From: Chryseobacterium carnipullorum
Lineage (GTDB): Bacteria; Bacteroidota; Bacteroidia; Flavobacteriales; Weeksellaceae
Reading direction: 5' to 3'
Assembly (NCBI RefSeq): GCF_900142785.1
Contig: NZ_FRCD01000022.1
Location: forward strand, 1 to 64,000
Length of the DNA: 64,000 nucleotides
Each line of letters begins with the position of its first letter. Within the stretch, counting starts at the first letter, position 1. The translations under genes and the position numbers were made by a program. Positions 35,940 to 46,100 of this stretch are shown here, one piece after another. Under the pieces are notes generated by a model, which was given only the letters and a program-made list of their open reading frames with translations, ran no database searches and was not told the origin of the DNA.

Positions 35940-36221
35940 TCAGGATTGATGTATTAGTTTAATGTATTTTTTCATATCAAAATCAAAGAGTTCTTGTATC
36001 GTAACGTTGAGTTCTTTGCTGATTATAAGTAGAGTATCATATCGAGGATTCGTATTACCTCTTTCTAATTCTCCTATCGTTTTTTTTGCATGCCCGGTTC
36101 TTAAGCCCAGTTCTTCTTGTGAAATAGGCTTATTAGTCTTGGGATTGATAACTTTCTTTCTTAATTCAGAAATTCTATAACCAAGAGCTTTTTTATAGTT
36201 ATTAAGTTCGAGTTCATTCAT
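35940..36221 (-). CDS. XRE-family HTH regulator
   Basis: 93 residues. Helix-turn-helix: LGYRISELRKKVINPKTNKPISQEELGLRTGHAKKTIGELERGNTNPRYDTLLIISKELNVTIQELFDF, the classical Cro/CI-type motif with an enlarged loop. It probably represses its own promoter: a palindrome lies 35 bp upstream. First gene of the minus-strand unit XRE-(35 aa)-AbiH, divergent from the repeat-associated gene at 36641. Confidence 0.9.
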   Translation of the reverse strand: MNELELNNYKKALGYRISELRKKVINPKTNKPISQEELGLRTGHAKKTIGELERGNTNPRYDTLLIISKELNVTIQELFDFDMKKYIKLIHQS

Positions 36222-36255
36222 GAACTGTAAAATTCTAAGTTTGTAGTTAAATTTT

Positions 36256-36275
36256 AGGATACTTATATGTATCCT
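36256..36275. promoter_or_regulatory. operator-like palindrome aggatac-N6-gtatcct
   Basis: Perfect 7-bp arms (36256-36262 and 36269-36275) in the divergent region between the XRE gene and the rightward transcript. A second site with the same half (gtatc-ac-gatac, 36318-36329) lies 43 bp to the right. Likely binding sites of the XRE protein. Confidence 0.55.
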
Positions 36276-36291
36276 TTTTGTATTTTTTTAT

Positions 36292-36299
36292 TATATTTG
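36292..36299 (+). promoter_or_regulatory. perfect TAnnTTTG -7 box, rightward
   Basis: TATATTTG fits the Bacteroidota -7 consensus exactly. It lies between the two operator-like sites and would start a transcript with a ~335-nt leader ahead of the gene at 36641. No good -33 TTG at 17-23 bp (TTG at 36278-36280 is too close). Confidence 0.4.
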
Positions 36300-36640
36300 T
36301 AAAAGAGTTACAATAAAGTATCACGATACCATACAATAGGGTGTACAACCTATTGCGGCCTTAGAGCTTTCACGGGAACACAAATTTCGTATAGAGTCAT
36401 CATTTATATAAGACTCAGCATAGATCAGTAGGCTGGAAGTTGAAACGATGCTTACACCGTACAAACAATTAAAGAACGTGAAGAGATTAAGATGACTTAA
36501 GTTCCCTCAAAGATCGATGAAGCAACTCGCTGAATCAATAGCTTCAGCTATGAACTTAACGATTCTTAAACCCTTAAAAAGTTCTTAATGGTTAAGAAAA
36601 ATCACATTTATTTTTTCACCTGTTAAAAAAATACACACTC
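36300..36640 (+). other. long leader region before the repeat-associated gene
   Basis: About 340 bp without a supported gene. It contains the second operator-like site (36318-36329), the hairpin caatagg/cctattg (36334-36355), gagtc/gactc arms near 36393-36415, and cttaac/gttaag arms just before the gene. Open frames reading through (for example TTYCGLRAFTGTQISYR) lack starts. It may be an untranslated, structured leader or a decayed gene. It is not shared with the second module. Confidence 0.35.
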
Positions 36641-37171
36641 ATGAAAAAGAACAGAACAGACTTTGACACCCGGTTTTGGGCAGTTCGCAGAAAGCACTCC
36701 GGACTCCAGCTGATGGAGACCTTTTTTCAGATCACTGATCTCGCTACCTCTAAAAAGAGACTCAACAGCATTATGAATTACGCGGTAAAAAGGGATCGCT
36801 GGATCAAAGAAGATCCATCCGTGATCTTTCACTTTCGCCAGTCGATGCAGTCGTTTATCCGGGCAGGTTATCTCATCACATTGAAGGAAAACAAATGGGC
36901 CGTCAATACTCAGACGGAAGATAGCTCTCCAATTCTTCTGGGTTTGCTTTCGGAGAAAGAATACCAAAATCCTCTGTTGGTCTTTAAAAAAGCTTTCAGA
37001 GAATACAGCGTACAGGAATTTGATTATTTTATGTCCGGAATGGTTTATTTCTCACTTGGCGTCTATGACAATCTTCCGGAAAGAAATATCGTGAGCCCAT
37101 ACATTCATCTGACTAAAATGCTGGATGCTGCACACCTCATTCTTGAAAGAAGACGAAAGAAATGCTGCTAA
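36641..37171 (+). CDS. repeat-array-associated protein, copy 1 (unknown family)
   Basis: 176 residues, soluble, mostly helical and basic at both ends: MKKNRTDFDTRFWAVRRKHS, a central DPSVIFHFRQSMQSFIRAGY and a C-terminal LDAAHLILERRRKK. No HUH, DDE, RT, nuclease or HTH signature is visible. A close paralog (174 residues) is at 52681-53205; over 80 bp in the middle are identical at DNA level, suggesting recent duplication or gene conversion. Both copies are followed within ~20 bp by a long tandem repeat array with the same unit architecture, so gene and array form a module. Function unknown; a role in handling or maintaining the array, or its RNA, is inference. Confidence 0.8.
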   Translation: MKKNRTDFDTRFWAVRRKHSGLQLMETFFQITDLATSKKRLNSIMNYAVKRDRWIKEDPSVIFHFRQSMQSFIRAGYLITLKENKWAVNTQTEDSSPILLGLLSEKEYQNPLLVFKKAFREYSVQEFDYFMSGMVYFSLGVYDNLPERNIVSPYIHLTKMLDAAHLILERRRKKCC

Positions 37172-37186
37172 AGAATAGAATTTTTA

Positions 37187-37900
37187 TTAACGCAAAGGTT
37201 TACGATCACGATGCATAAAGTAGGAGGCAAAGAAGGAATCAATCTTTGATTGATTCTATGAAGCGGATGGATCAAACGATCGCTTCATCCGCGGTGAAAC
37301 CGTAACTCTTTGCTTTCCTAAAATCATCAGAATTTTATAAAACCTTTGCGTTAAAAAATCATCATCTTAGATATATTTATATAGTTTATTCCATAACGAA
37401 TTCCTTGCTTAAAATCTTGATTTTCTTGCGCTTTAACCTATTCATAAAGCTAAAAAACCTTACGCCTTCACGATGTTCCAACCCATCAATCAGCAAACAT
37501 TTATTAGAATAGAAGTTTTATTAACGCAAAGGTTTATTATCATCCTGCAAAGAATAGGAGGCCAAGAGGAAATCAATCCATGATTGATTTGATGAAGCGA
37601 TCGTTTTATCCATCTGCTTCATCCGCGGTGAAACCGCAACTCTTTGCTTTCCTAAAAATCATCGGAATCTTATAAAACCTTTGCGTTAAAAAATCATCAT
37701 TTTAGATATATTTATATAGTTTATTCCATAACGAATTCCTTGCTAAAAATCTTGATTTTCTTGCGCCTTAACCTATTCATGAAGCTAAAAACCTTGCGCC
37801 TTCGCGATGTTCCAACCCATCAATCAGTAAACATTTATTAGAATAGAGGTTTCATTAACGCAAAGGTTTACTGTTATTAAAAAAAATTCGTTAAAAAAAT
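37187..37900 (+). repeat. tandem repeat array 1 (two 334-bp units plus a partial third)
   Basis: The unit start ttaacgcaaaggttta recurs at 37187, 37521 and 37855, giving a period of exactly 334 bp; the third unit breaks off after ~45 bp. Each full unit has a ~168-bp structured half bounded by ttaacgcaaag and ctttgcgttaa, and a ~166-bp second half ending cgatgttccaac and a linker. Internal hairpins: aatcaat/attgatt, atgaagc/gcttcat, and cggt-gaa-accg. The same layout, with diverged sequence, forms the larger array at 53225-55932. Confidence 0.92.
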
Positions 37901-37999
37901 GAATATACTTTCCAAATTTCGTTTAAATCCTGTTTTTAGTCTCTGAAAATGAATAGATACCACAAATGAGCAAATAATTATTATTTTTTGATCAACAAT
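37901..37999. other. intergenic, array edge to promoter
   Basis: AT-rich sequence between the end of repeat array 1 and the promoter at 38000. No feature supported. Confidence 0.4.
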
Positions 38000-38030
38000 T
38001 TGATGGATTCACAATAAAAATATACTTTTG
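38000..38030 (+). promoter_or_regulatory. consensus Bacteroidota promoter
   Basis: TTG at 38000-38002, 20-bp spacer and a perfect TAnnTTTG box (TACTTTTG, 38023-38030). Transcription would start near 38037, 20 bp before the 33-residue ORF, and give a ~530-nt leader ahead of the secreted protein gene at 38569. Confidence 0.65.
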
Positions 38031-38056
38031 CACTCAACAACATAAAATCTAAATCG

Positions 38057-38158
38057 ATGGAAGTGTTGTTTTTACTTAAAAAAACTAAAAACCAAACTAA
38101 ACTTGAAAACGAATTAAAATTATTAAACATGAACAAAACTACACGCTATCTCTGCTAA
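38057..38158 (+). CDS. 33-residue leader-peptide-like ORF ending Cys-stop
   Basis: MEVLFLLKKTKNQTKLENEL followed by a second in-frame Met segment MNKTTRYLC and stop. It starts 27 bp after the -7 box. The short internal MNKTTRYLC resembles leader peptides that end in a diagnostic residue before the stop, such as cysteine-responsive attenuators. Coding status and role are inferred from position only. Confidence 0.4.
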   Translation: MEVLFLLKKTKNQTKLENELKLLNMNKTTRYLC

Positions 38159-38289
38159 CTCATCAAAACTAATTGTTCCGACAATTTAAAACAACACTAA
38201 GTCCTTAAAAATTTTTGGATTCCAAAGTCGTATTTAATCCATATGGCTTACTCGATTATTTCCTCAAATAAAGGAAACAATACCACGTC

Positions 38290-38430
38290 ATGATAAAAAT
38301 GACAGGTATTCAGCTATCGGTTCGGGAAAAGAAATGCCTTGCGATGCAGGAGGAAGCTTGCTGTTGTTCCAATGATGAGGCACACCATTTAATCTACAAA
38401 ATACTTTTAAAATCAATGTTGATTCATTGA
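38290..38430 (+). CDS. 46-residue Cys-rich small ORF
   Basis: MIKMTGIQLSVREKKCLAMQ then EEACCCSNDEAHHLIYKILL and a short tail. Three consecutive Cys followed by an acidic/His segment (CCCSNDEAHH) suggest metal binding or redox function. It lies in the leader of the secreted-protein operon, downstream of the Cys-ending ORF. Family not recognised; its regular amino acid composition makes chance less likely. Confidence 0.4.
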   Translation: MIKMTGIQLSVREKKCLAMQEEACCCSNDEAHHLIYKILLKSMLIH

Positions 38431-38568
38431 TTACGGCCTTTGTTTTTGTATGAATTCATCGGATTTGTATTAATCATTTTTAATGGAGCTCAGAAACCAT
38501 TCAAATGAATTTAAGGATTTTAAAATCAAATACATATTAAATATTAAACTGTTAACTTTTACACTATT

Positions 38569-39744
38569 ATGACAAAAAAACTATTTACGATTGCCTTGAC
38601 AAGCTTATTCAGCACGACGGCTTTTGCGGCAGACCTCTATGTTAGAAATGGCGGGGCAGGCGGCGCTTATTCTACCGTAAGTGCAGCCATTACAGCTGCT
38701 TCAGATGGAGACCGCATCATCATTCAGCCCAAAACCAACGGGACTGCGTATGTGGAAAACCTTACCATCAACAAATCACTGACTTTTGTTTCCGAAACCA
38801 GTTACAACAGATATTTTATTCAGGGAACCGTTACGATCAATCCGGCACCGGGAAGAATAGTGAATATCAGTAGTTTGAGTTCCGGGAACTTTACCATCTA
38901 TAACGTAGTGGCAAGTGGACCAACAACCGGAGGAAGAACGACCATCAATCTGTATAACTGTTATTTGAATAATGTTACCACCAACCAAGCCAACACGACC
39001 ACCAACGTTTCGGGGTGTACGGTTTCGGGAGGTATTAGTTTTTCTCATGGGAGAATTACGGCTAATAAAGCACAAGGTATTAGCGTCAATTCTACCACGA
39101 CAGATACCGTTCCTGCAACAACTGATGTAGAAGTCTATGGAAATAAATCCGATTTTGGGTTGACGCACTCCCAATCCAATTATAATTTTAAATTCTACAA
39201 TAATTTTTGTCGTGGGGTATTTGTGTATGCTATTAAAACAGGTAGCAGCAACGAAATCATTAATAATACCATCTATGATCCTAATGGCGGTGATGTAGCA
39301 CCATTTTTTATCAACTTAAATAATGGAAACACCGGAAATATTGCCATTATGAATAATGCAGCTTCTTTCGTAGTAGGTCAAACTGATGTTTGTATTAGAA
39401 ACAATAATAATGCTACTGTAACAGCTTCTTATAATGTATTTACCAATGCGTTTGTAACAGAAGGTGCTATCACCCAGAGTAACAATTCAGGAGCAGTCAA
39501 TATGAATTTTAACAATACAGATTACACCATCAGTGGAATGAATGTCAATGCCGGAAATCCTGACGTAAGCTACACTGATTTAGACTTAACAAGAAATGAC
39601 GCAGGTCACTACGGAGGATCTAACAGTTTTGCTAATTATTGGCCGGCAGACAGCGGTGGTAAACCTCAGGTAAGCTATTTGCTAACTCCGAGAACGGTTA
39701 CCAGTGGTACGTTGAATATCACCGGAACTGGTTTTTCTAAATAA
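38569..39744 (+). CDS. secreted right-handed beta-helix-like protein
   Basis: 391 residues. Signal peptide ending TAFAA, then DLYVRNGGAGGAYSTVSAAI, the pectate-lyase-fold opening with a short first coil. Many N/T/S-rich rungs follow (INLYNCYLNN, NEIINNTIYDPNGG, NNAASFVV), characteristic of a parallel beta-helix. No catalytic triad or T9SS sorting domain is evident; the C terminus is GTLNITGTGFSK. Followed after 18 bp by the RCC1 protein gene, so both should be co-expressed surface or secreted proteins. Confidence 0.75.
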   Translation: MTKKLFTIALTSLFSTTAFAADLYVRNGGAGGAYSTVSAAITAASDGDRIIIQPKTNGTAYVENLTINKSLTFVSETSYNRYFIQGTVTINPAPGRIVNISSLSSGNFTIYNVVASGPTTGGRTTINLYNCYLNNVTTNQANTTTNVSGCTVSGGISFSHGRITANKAQGISVNSTTTDTVPATTDVEVYGNKSDFGLTHSQSNYNFKFYNNFCRGVFVYAIKTGSSNEIINNTIYDPNGGDVAPFFINLNNGNTGNIAIMNNAASFVVGQTDVCIRNNNNATVTASYNVFTNAFVTEGAITQSNNSGAVNMNFNNTDYTISGMNVNAGNPDVSYTDLDLTRNDAGHYGGSNSFANYWPADSGGKPQVSYLLTPRTVTSGTLNITGTGFSK

Positions 39745-39762
39745 TTTTTAATCATACCTAAG

Positions 39763-42700
39763 ATGAATAAATATATCTACAGTATCATCGCTTTGCTTAT
39801 GCTCATGTTGTGCCCGGCACAGATGTACGTCAGCCAGGCCGAGTATTTTTGGGATACCGATCCGGGAACAGGAAACGGAACTGCCGTTTTAGCTGCGGAT
39901 GGGAATCTCAACAGTGCTTTTGAACAATTGACCAAAACGGGGATTGCTACACCAGGTAATGGTTTGCATAAACTTAATATCCGTATTAAAGACAATACTG
40001 GGGTTTGGGGACCTGTTTTTACGAATATTATTAATGTTCAGCAAAATCAGACCTCTACGCTCATGGCTCTTTCACAAGCCGAGTATTTCTGGGATACCGA
40101 TCCGGGAGCAGGAAACGGAACAGCAGTTCTGGCTGCAGACGGTAACTTTGACAGGGCTTATGAGCAGCTGGTAAAGACAGGAATTGCCCTGCCATCCATT
40201 GGATTGCATACCTTTAATATCCGTGTGAAAGATAACAACGGGACCTGGGGACCTGTTTTTAAAAATGTTATTAAAGTAGAAACGCCAGCTTCCTCAAGTT
40301 GTTGGCAGAGTCTTAGTGCAGGAGGTCAGTATTCAATGGGAATAAAAACCGATGGAACACTTTGGGCCTGGGGAGATAATGAATTTGGGCAACTAGGAGA
40401 CGGAACCACCATTGACAGAGATATCGCTACTCAAATAGGAACAGCAACGGATTGGAAAAGCGTTGATGCTGGAGCTCAGCATACATTCGCCATTAAAACA
40501 GATGGAACGATGTGGGGATGGGGACGTAACAATTACGGACAACTAGGAGATGGAACTACAACGGATAAATTTGCACCTGTTCAAATAGGACAGGGAACAG
40601 ACTGGCAAAGTGTTCAGGGTGAAACTTACGGGACGTTTGCGATAAAAACAGATGGAACACTTTGGGGTTGGGGACATAATTATTATGGACAAGTGGGAGA
40701 TGGAACCACCATAGAGAGACTTGTTCCAACCCGAGTAGGAACAGCTTCTAATTGGAAAAGTGTTACGCCTGGTATAATACATACTCTTGCGATAAAAACA
40801 GATGGAACACTTTGGGGTTGGGGATATAATTTTTATGGACAGCTGGGAGATGGAACCAATGGCAATAAAATTGTTCCCACTCAAATCGGAACAGCTTCTA
40901 ATTGGAAAAGTGTTGATGCAGGTGCCCACTATTCCGCTGCCATAAAAACAGATGGAACTCTATGGGCGTGGGGAGATAACACCTACGGGCAAGTAGGTGA
41001 CGGAACCACTACTGTTAAATGGAATCCAACTAAAATAGGAATGGACACCAATTGGCTAAGTGTAGATGCTGCCAATGCTTTTACTATTGCGAATAAAACA
41101 GATGGAACACTTTGGTCATGGGGTAACAACTCCAGTGGACAGTTAGCTAATGGTACAAGTGGTGGAGCAAGTATTATATCGCCTACACAGGCCGGCTCCT
41201 CTTCAGACAACATACAGATTTTTGCAGGATCTTATCATATTCTTGTAAAAAATACTGACGGCTTCCTAAAAGCTTCTGGACAAGGTGGTTTTGGACAGTT
41301 GGGTGACGGTACAGGCACTCAGAAGAATACACTTACTGCTATTGCTTGTCCTTCCAATTGTGCTGCTCCAATGCAGTTTTCAACCATTAACGTTACTTCT
41401 TCAACGGCTACTATTAAATGGACGGCATCAACCCCAACGCCAAATGGAGGGTATATGATTCTTTATAGTACCCATCCAATTGTTGGAGGTATTAATACAA
41501 GTACGTTTTCTACAGCCGTTAATTTGTCAAAGTTATTACCGGATACCACTTACTATTGGTGGGTAGCGTCTCGTTGTGCAACCAGCCAGGGTAACTGGAC
41601 ATCGGGAGGATCATTTACTACGCTTCCTACAACTGAAACAGGATGTTGGCAAAGTGTGAGCTCGGCAAGTCTTCATTCGGCAGGAATAAAAGCAGACGGA
41701 ACGCTATGGGCATGGGGAAATAACAATTATGGTCAACTGGGAGTTGCTATTTCAGGTCCACAAAATACCCCGAAACAAATAGGAACGGCAAAAAACTGGA
41801 CAAGTGTTACTACAGGAGATGATTATACGTTAGCTTTAAAATCTAATGGAACTCTTTGGGCTTGGGGTAAAAATAATTATGGACAATTAGGGGATGGAAC
41901 GACGACTAACAGAACCAGCCCAACGCAAATAGGAACCGCATCAGACTGGGTACGTATTGCTGCAGGAGAAGATTATACATTGGCCTTAAGATCTAATGGA
42001 ATACTTTGGGCCTGGGGACATAATGATAAAGGACAATTAGGAGACGGTACGATCATAGATAAAAATATACCGATCCAAATTGGAACAGCAAATAATTGGA
42101 AAATTATCGCACCGGGACGGAGACATGCTCTCGCCATAAAAACAGATGGAACACTTTGGGCCTGGGGATATAACTGGCGTGGGCAAATAGGTGATGGAAC
42201 TACAACCACAAGAACTTCCCCTCTTCAAGTGGGAATTGCTACGAACTGGAAAAATATTGCTGCCGGATATGCTCATTCGCTGGCCATAAAAACAGATGGA
42301 ACGCTTTGGGGTTGGGGATATAATTCCTTGGGACAATTAGGAGATGGAACCAGAACCGATAGATTTACTCCTGTCAGAATAGGAACAGCAACAAATTGGC
42401 TAAGTATTGCTACAGGCAGTGATCATTCTGGAGGATTAAAAACAGATGGAACACTTTGGGCGTGGGGAGATAATTACGTGGGACAGTTAGGAGATGGAAC
42501 TTTAACGCACAGAATTATTCCTGTACAAACAGGAACAGCTTCTGACAAGCAAAGTATTGCAGCAGGTACCTCTAGTATATTTACTATAAATACCAATGGA
42601 TTTTTATCCAGCTGTGGCTCTAATTCCAATGGTCAGATAGGGGATGGTTCATTTACTCAAAGGAAAATTTTTGTGCCTGTTGCTTGCCCTGTAAGTGCTG

Positions 42701-42963
42701 CTTTAGGAGTGGATGACGTTTCAACACAAGCAGATCAGCTGAAAGTGTATCCGAATCCTGTACATGATATCCTGACGGTTTCTTTTGATCAAAAGATTCT
42801 TTCGGTTACGGTTTACAATGCGGCAGGACAGTTGGTATTTACTAAAGTGATCAATGATACCAAAGGAACGGTTGATTTTTCTGGATTCGCATCAGGGGTT
42901 TATCTTCTTGAAGTAAATGCCGGCAGTAATACTGTGAAAACGGTAAAAATCATTAAAAGATAA
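39763..42963 (+). CDS. giant RCC1-repeat surface protein with T9SS sorting domain
   Basis: 1066 residues. Signal peptide (IIALLMLMLCPAQ). Two tandem ~85-residue repeats SQAEYFWDTDPGxGNGTAVL follow. Then two RCC1-type beta-propeller blocks of repeats like GIKTDGTLWAWGDNEFGQLG, separated by a fibronectin type III domain (CAAPMQFSTINVTSSTATIKW ... PDTTYYWWVASRC). The C-terminal ~80 residues are a type A T9SS sorting domain (LKVYPNPVHDILTVSF ... GVYLLEV ... KTVKIIKR), predicting secretion across the outer membrane and cell-surface attachment. RCC1 repeats are highly similar at DNA level, favouring recombination. Ligand unknown. Confidence 0.93.
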   Translation: MNKYIYSIIALLMLMLCPAQMYVSQAEYFWDTDPGTGNGTAVLAADGNLNSAFEQLTKTGIATPGNGLHKLNIRIKDNTGVWGPVFTNIINVQQNQTSTLMALSQAEYFWDTDPGAGNGTAVLAADGNFDRAYEQLVKTGIALPSIGLHTFNIRVKDNNGTWGPVFKNVIKVETPASSSCWQSLSAGGQYSMGIKTDGTLWAWGDNEFGQLGDGTTIDRDIATQIGTATDWKSVDAGAQHTFAIKTDGTMWGWGRNNYGQLGDGTTTDKFAPVQIGQGTDWQSVQGETYGTFAIKTDGTLWGWGHNYYGQVGDGTTIERLVPTRVGTASNWKSVTPGIIHTLAIKTDGTLWGWGYNFYGQLGDGTNGNKIVPTQIGTASNWKSVDAGAHYSAAIKTDGTLWAWGDNTYGQVGDGTTTVKWNPTKIGMDTNWLSVDAANAFTIANKTDGTLWSWGNNSSGQLANGTSGGASIISPTQAGSSSDNIQIFAGSYHILVKNTDGFLKASGQGGFGQLGDGTGTQKNTLTAIACPSNCAAPMQFSTINVTSSTATIKWTASTPTPNGGYMILYSTHPIVGGINTSTFSTAVNLSKLLPDTTYYWWVASRCATSQGNWTSGGSFTTLPTTETGCWQSVSSASLHSAGIKADGTLWAWGNNNYGQLGVAISGPQNTPKQIGTAKNWTSVTTGDDYTLALKSNGTLWAWGKNNYGQLGDGTTTNRTSPTQIGTASDWVRIAAGEDYTLALRSNGILWAWGHNDKGQLGDGTIIDKNIPIQIGTANNWKIIAPGRRHALAIKTDGTLWAWGYNWRGQIGDGTTTTRTSPLQVGIATNWKNIAAGYAHSLAIKTDGTLWGWGYNSLGQLGDGTRTDRFTPVRIGTATNWLSIATGSDHSGGLKTDGTLWAWGDNYVGQLGDGTLTHRIIPVQTGTASDKQSIAAGTSSIFTINTNGFLSSCGSNSNGQIGDGSFTQRKIFVPVACPVSAALGVDDVSTQADQLKVYPNPVHDILTVSFDQKILSVTVYNAAGQLVFTKVINDTKGTVDFSGFASGVYLLEVNAGSNTVKTVKIIKR

Positions 42964-43145
42964 ATGTTAAAATGTTAAAATTTTAATACAACAGCTAAGG
43001 TTTTTTGGGGGTTTTATGTTTTTTTAAAGACAGGAATGAATCCATTAAACTTTAGCGGGCTTGTAATGAAATAGCTCCATAGTATTTTACTTAAAAATTG
43101 AGAACAAAATTGAAAATTAAAAAAATATATTAACATAAAATTAAA

Positions 43146-46100
43146 ATGAGAAGAGTATACTTTTTATTGCTAATTTTCCTTTATAGTATTGTCTCTGCGC
43201 AATTTACGTACACAGCGTACAATACTTCAAATTCGGGGATAAGCAGCAATAACATCAGTGATATTAAGATTGATAATACCGGTTTGCTGTGGATAGCCAC
43301 CAACAATGGAATCTCAACATTCAACGGAACTGTCTTTACCAATTACAACACAGGTAATTCTGGGATTGCATCCAATGCTATCAAAGAAATAGAAATTGAT
43401 GGTTTAGGAAGAAAATGGATGGCGACCCAGAACAATGGGATTGTCTTATTGAACGGAACGACATGGACGAACTACACCACCGCCAATTCCGGACTGCCCA
43501 GCAATGCAATTAAAAATATTGCTGTAGACACAGCCAATAATTTATGGGTGATAACCACAGACGGACTTACTAAATTTAATGGAACCACATGGACTACGGA
43601 TTCTTCATTTCCCAATATCAACTCATTAAAGACTGACAGCAGCAATGGAGTTTGGGTGACCAATAATGGAGCTTTGTATAAATATAATGGGACCAATTTT
43701 AATTTCATCGTACAGGATGCCGAAAAAGTAGTGAAAATTGATGATAATATCGTGTATGTTGACACCAATAGCGGCATGCTTACTTACTCTACTACGGGAA
43801 CTTTACTCAACACGTATTCTATAGGGAGCTCTTGCGTGGGAAATTCTTCAATAAATACCCTTGATGTGGATAGTAACAATGAAGTATGGATTGGCTATGG
43901 AGGAAGCGGATTGCAAAACTTTAGTGATTGCGTTACCTATACCTCGGCCAGTGCCGGCCTTCCCAACAACTCTCTCAACGTTGTGAAGACCCAGAACACC
44001 AATACGATCTGGATAGGATATACACAGCAGGGACTCGTGAAAGCGGTTCCTCAAAACGCAACAGGCTGCTGGCAAATGATCAGTGCCGGAGAATATTATT
44101 CTGCAGGTATCAAAACAGACGGTACCTTATGGGTATGGGGGAGTAATTCTTCCAGCCAGCTTGGAGACGGAGGAGTTATCCGAAGAAATGCTCCGATGCA
44201 GGTTGGAACAGCAAGCGACTGGAAAACAGTAAGTACCGGATATGACCATACAGTGGCCATTAAGACCGATGGAACGCTATGGGCCTGGGGAGCAAACCGA
44301 TATGGACAGTTGGGGAATAACACGACCATCATGAGGACTACTCCTATCAAAATAGGAACAGCAACCAATTGGAAAGCTGTTAGTGCCGGAGATTCCCATA
44401 CATTAGCCCTTAAAACAGACGGAACGCTCTGGTCCTGGGGCAGGAATTATGACGGACAGCTAGGAGATGGATCCAAGATCGACCGATTTATTCCGTTCAA
44501 AGTTGGAAACGGTACCAATTGGGATAAAATATCTGCCGGAGACTATTATTCTGTAGGTATCAAAACAGACGGAACCTTATGGACCTGGGGGAGAAATACC
44601 AACGGAGAATTAGGGAATGGAACTAATGTAACTACGATCTATGATGTTTCTCCAAAACAGGTAGGAACTGCTACGAACTGGCTGAAGATATCCGCAGGAG
44701 GGAGCCATACATTAGCTCTAAAATCTACCGGAACCCTTTGGGGATGGGGATCCAATGGATCAGGTCAGTTGGGAGACGGAACCACAGTTTCTAAAAAAGT
44801 TCCAACCCAAATCGGAACAGGAAGCAATTGGATCCGTATTGCTGCAGCATCAGGACAATCTGTGGGAATAAGAACAGGAGGAACACTCTGGGGCTGGGGT
44901 AGCAATTACTCCGGAATGTTTGGAAGCGGGACAGCGAACATTACATCACCTACACAATTGGGCTCCACTACAGACAATATGATGATTTCCAGCGGAGATT
45001 CGCATTTTCTTAACCTTACTTTTTCCGGATCTTTAAGAACTGTCGGAGCCAACACCAGTGGCCAGTTGGGTGATGGTACCTTTGTGGAAAAAAACACACT
45101 CATATCTATACCTTGTCCTTCAAACTGTGCTGTTCCAACGCAGCTTTCTGCCACTAATATTACTTCGGGGACAGCTACCCTTAACTGGACTGCACCAACA
45201 CCGGCACCAGCTAACGGATATCTGTATGCATACAGCACCAACCCAATTATTGGAGGTATCTATGAAACATCGACTTCTCCAACAGTCAATTTGAATAATC
45301 TGTTGCCTGGGACTACTTACTATTACTGGGTAGCAGCTCATTGCGCAACAAGCCAGACAAGCTGGATTCCGGGTGGTACCTTTACCACACTTTCCGGTGG
45401 CACAGGCTGCTGGAACACAGTAGTTTCCGGATATAACTATACTTTCGGAACGAAAACAGACGGAACATTATGGGGATGGGGAATTAATGAAGACGGACAA
45501 TTAGGAGATGGGACTACAACTAATAGAGCGACTCCAACACCTATAGCCATTTCAGGGGTCTGGAAAATAGCTACCGCAAATAAGCATACCGTGATTATTA
45601 AAACAGATGGAACGCTATGGGCCTGGGGTAATAACCAATTCGGACAATTGGGAGACGGAACTACCAACAACAGAACGACTCCGTTGAAAATAGGCTCGGC
45701 AAACGACTGGGTAAGTGTTGCCGTTGGAGATTATTTTACGTTAGCCCTAAAAGCCAATGGAACATTATGGGCCTGGGGACATAATTACTATGGTAATTAC
45801 GGAGACGGAAGTACCTACAGCAGAACTGTACCCACACAGGTAGGAACTGCCGCTGACTGGCGAAGTATTGCTGCCGGAGACGATCATGCTTTAGGAATAA
45901 AAACAGACGGAACCTTGTGGGCATGGGGTAAGAATTATGACGGACAGTTAGGAAACGAAAATACAACCAGTAAAACAACGCCTGTAAGAATAACAATGGC
46001 GACAAACTGGAAAAGTGTTGATGCTGCCGGAGATCACTCTATGGCTATGAAAACAGATGGAACTATTTGGAGCTGGGGCAGTAATTTATCCGGGCAGCTG

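Noticed and set aside
36300..36640. tRNA, tmRNA or retron msr-msd in the leader before the 176-aa gene
   Set aside because: No cloverleaf, no reverse transcriptase gene, and the hairpins do not fit the a1/a2 layout.
36641..37171. Repeat-associated protein as a REP-associated Y1 (RAYT) transposase
   Set aside because: The size and link to palindromic repeats fit, but there is no HUH motif or C-terminal catalytic Tyr context, and the repeats are 334-343 bp rather than short REPs.
38211..38430. SAM-type riboswitch in the surface-protein leader
   Set aside because: No recognisable SAM-I or SAM-II core; the segment reads better as a 46-codon ORF.
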